38,728 nt of DNA from Sporohalobacter salinus (GTDB lineage: Bacteria > Bacillota > Halanaerobiia > Halobacteroidales > Acetohalobiaceae), in the NCBI RefSeq assembly GCF_016908635.1, contig NZ_JAFBEG010000021.1, forward strand, positions 1 to 38,728, given 5' to 3'. Both the position numbers and the translations under genes were made by a program. Under the pieces are notes generated by a model that saw nothing but the letters and a program-made list of their open reading frames with translations, ran no database searches and had not been told where the DNA came from. Positions within the stretch are counted from its first letter, which is position 1, and each line of letters opens with the position of its first letter. This document shows positions 37,282 to 38,728 of the stretch, one piece after another.

Positions 37282-38019
37282 ATGGGAAGTCGTATAAATA
37301 GAACTAAAATTCCAACTAAAGATAATGAATATACTAAATTTAAAAACAAAACTTTAGAAAGCTTGGAAGATAAAATTGTTTTTTCATTTAAACATCTTTA
37401 CTTTAATTCTAAATTTACTATTAGCGAGTGTGGCATAAATTATTTTGATCAACTTATAAGAATATTCCAAGATCTTGGAGATATGTATATGAAAACGTTC
37501 AAAGAAAGGTACAACAGAGTTTTAAGAAATCACAGAATAAATTGGAATAGAGAAGAAGTAACGGAAAATGGCTTTGGTTTACCATTAGATGATGATGATG
37601 GGGTATTAAATGAATCTTGGCAGTTTTCTATTAGTAGAAACAAACACGGTAGAGTTCATGGTTTTATTATAGATAATATTTTTTATATAGTTTGGTTAGA
37701 TCCTGAGCATAATTTGGATATTGGTAAAAATGGAGAAGTAACTGAGATTAAAGAATCACCTAGAGCTAAATTGTTAGAAGAATTATTTTCGGGTGAAGAT
37801 CGGGAAATTTATTTACAAAATACAAATGTAATAGATAAAATGGTGCTTGCTTATGAGGAAGAGTGTAACAATTGTGATTTAGAATTAGAAAGGCTATGGT
37901 ATAATTGTGTTATCTGTAATGAATCAGATGAAGATAATTTATTGAAGTGGAATGGTGTGAACGTTTGTTATGACTGTTTAAAAGAAATGAAAAATTTAGA
38001 TATCGAGGAATCTGCCTAA
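37282..38019 (+). CDS. Probable Panacea-linked toxin with C-terminal zinc fingers
   Basis: A 245-residue protein. The central block (HLYFNSKFTISECGINYFDQ ... RNHRINW ... WQFSISRNKHGRVHGFIIDN, FYIVWLDPEHNLD) resembles the widespread partner type whose core ends in FYIVWLDPxH. The C-terminus adds three CxxC pairs (C195/C198, C209/C212, C229/C232), an uncommon zinc-binding extension. ATG 37282 follows AGGTAGTGATTA; ATT/GTG codons further up are less likely. Operon position with Panacea supports a toxin role; the mechanism is not readable from sequence. Confidence 0.7.
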   Translation: MGSRINRTKIPTKDNEYTKFKNKTLESLEDKIVFSFKHLYFNSKFTISECGINYFDQLIRIFQDLGDMYMKTFKERYNRVLRNHRINWNREEVTENGFGLPLDDDDGVLNESWQFSISRNKHGRVHGFIIDNIFYIVWLDPEHNLDIGKNGEVTEIKESPRAKLLEELFSGEDREIYLQNTNVIDKMVLAYEEECNNCDLELERLWYNCVICNESDEDNLLKWNGVNVCYDCLKEMKNLDIEESA

Positions 38020-38033
38020 TAAATAAAGAATTA

Positions 38034-38062
38034 ACCTCCTGTTAAGGGAGGTCTTTATTTTT
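38034..38062 (+). terminator. Terminator of the Panacea operon
   Basis: ACCTCC (38034-38039) pairs with GGAGGT (38047-38052), 7-nt loop, then CTTTATTTTT. Confidence 0.7.
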
Positions 38063-38527
38063 GGATTCACCTAATTTCATAGTCAATTATCTCTGCTATT
38101 TCTAGATATTTAGTATATTTAAGAGTTTCTTTCTTTAGTTATTACTAAAATTTTGTGATATGTAGAATTGGCGTTTACTTGTCGTTACGATTATTTAATT
38201 ATAAAATTTTTATTTTTTGACTATGATTTTATTATCCTTTTGATAATTACAAGGGCTAATAAACCTTATTAATGTTAGTAAAATTAGGATTAAAAAACTG
38301 GGGGGGAGGGGTCGCTGGTTCAAATTCAGTCAGCCCGACCATTTATAACTGCTACGATATCAAGTATTAATAGTTATTATTTAAGTGGTAATTTTTATTT
38401 TATAGTAAAATGAGGATTAGTTATGGTATTTAAATTTACATTATTATTTTTCCATTGTTCTTCTAAAAAAGGTATCCTATTTAGTTTTTAAATAATTGAG
38501 CTTAGTTAAATAAAATTGACAATATAA
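38063..38527. other. Non-coding right end
   Basis: About 460 bp, AT-rich, without a credible gene. It holds the tRNA-Pro-like remnant at 38308-38341. A minus-strand 23-codon open stretch near 38070-38145 lacks a start codon. Confidence 0.5.
38308..38341 (+). pseudogene. 3' fragment of a second tRNA (tRNA-Pro-like)
   Basis: GCTGG-TTCAAAT-TCAGT forms a T arm (with wobbles), followed by a 7-nt acceptor strand CAGCCCG, discriminator A and CCA. The CCCG-ACCA end is typical of tRNA-Pro. The 5' part is missing; a G-rich run precedes it. The 10 bp CCATTTATAA at its end also occur at the end of the tRNA-Sec core at 70-79. Confidence 0.6.
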
Positions 38528-38560
38528 TGACGCCAGCATGTCGCCAAACTTAACGGCGTC
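38528..38560 (+). promoter_or_regulatory. Right pair of integrase arm-type sites
   Basis: TGACGCCA (38528-38535) and TGTCGCCA (38539-38546) are 11 bp apart, matching the left pair in sequence, orientation and phase. An inverted, weaker copy (GGCGTCTA) ends at about 38562. Confidence 0.6.
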
Positions 38561-38657
38561 TATTTTACTTATTATAATTTAATGAAGTAACATCCTTGAT
38601 ATATAAGAAATTGAAATGATATTTCATACTATTTCATAAGCATAAAATGCTCAAATA

Positions 38658-38728
38658 GGACTTCAAATCCGGCGGCGGGCCAGCCTTGAGCTGTCCGCGG
38701 TAGGTTCGATTCCTACACATTCCCGCCA
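38658..38728 (+). repeat. Right attachment core (71-bp copy of tRNA-Sec 3' part)
   Basis: Identical over 71 bp to positions 1-71. The sequence just upstream (CATAAAATGCTCAAATA) cannot form the 5' half of a tRNA, so this is the displaced tRNA 3' end at the distal prophage junction. Confidence 0.93.

Noticed and set aside
38070-38145. Minus-strand 23-codon stretch KKETLKYTKYLEIAEIIDYE
   Set aside because: Looks protein-like but has no start codon or ribosome-binding site; at most an old gene fragment.

Overview
The window is a complete temperate siphovirus prophage of about 38.7 kb. It is bounded by two identical 71-bp copies of the 3' part of a selenocysteine tRNA gene (selC; positions 1-71 and 38658-38728), which are the attachment-site cores. 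The low-GC DNA, strong AGGAGG ribosome-binding sites, frequent TTG/GTG starts, an ArpU-like late regulator and the HK97-type head genes point to a Firmicute-type host. The protein flavour and the tRNA-Sec make me think of the diderm order Halanaerobiales, but that is an impression, not a proof.

Layout. (1) 72-7664, minus strand: tyrosine integrase, then a lysogen-expressed cargo region reading away from the repressor: CI-like repressor, ImmA-like peptidase, a membrane-anchored HIRAN/TPR protein, an exported TagO-like protein, a remnant second immA tail, a membrane-anchored propeller/TPR/DEDDh exonuclease, a RusA-fold nuclease, and a DUF6978-like plus DUF1828/1829 gene pair. (2) 7665-7830: divergent lysis-lysogeny switch with two good promoters and TAAAC-type operators. 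(3) 7831-16850, plus strand: Cro-like protein, antirepressor, small regulators, Gam, Rad52-like annealase, HNH protein, replication initiator with an internal origin candidate, DnaC loader, degenerate metallopeptidase, RecU, zinc-ribbon proteins, a DUF2292-like small protein and an ArpU-like late regulator. (4) 16851-35100: late region, with HNH nuclease, probable cos region, terminase, portal, ClpP-type protease, capsid, connectors, tail tube, frameshifted tail chaperones, tape measure, tail tip and fibres, YvrJ-like protein, GH24 lysozyme and a holin-like gene. There is no tail sheath, so this is a siphovirus. (5) 35101-38657: right-end accessory region with an RHH protein, a type I toxin with antisense RNA, a small membrane protein, an excisionase-like HTH protein, a Panacea (DUF4065) antitoxin with a zinc-finger partner, then a non-coding end with a second tRNA remnant and integrase arm-type sites.

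How it fits together. The repressor and antirepressor set lysogeny. Integrase with paired arm sites on both flanks recombines at selC, and a phage-borne terminator closes the tRNA transcript. In the lysogen the leftward cargo and the right-end toxin modules are the candidate host-benefit or exclusion genes. The most unusual items are the membrane-tethered exonuclease/HIRAN cargo with its duplicated immA tail; a tail gene apparently split in frame by a fibre module that contains a seven-bladed RCC1-like propeller; a canonical GGGAAAC slippery site in the lysis region that would add a protein-like extension; and the compact type I toxin-antitoxin locus.
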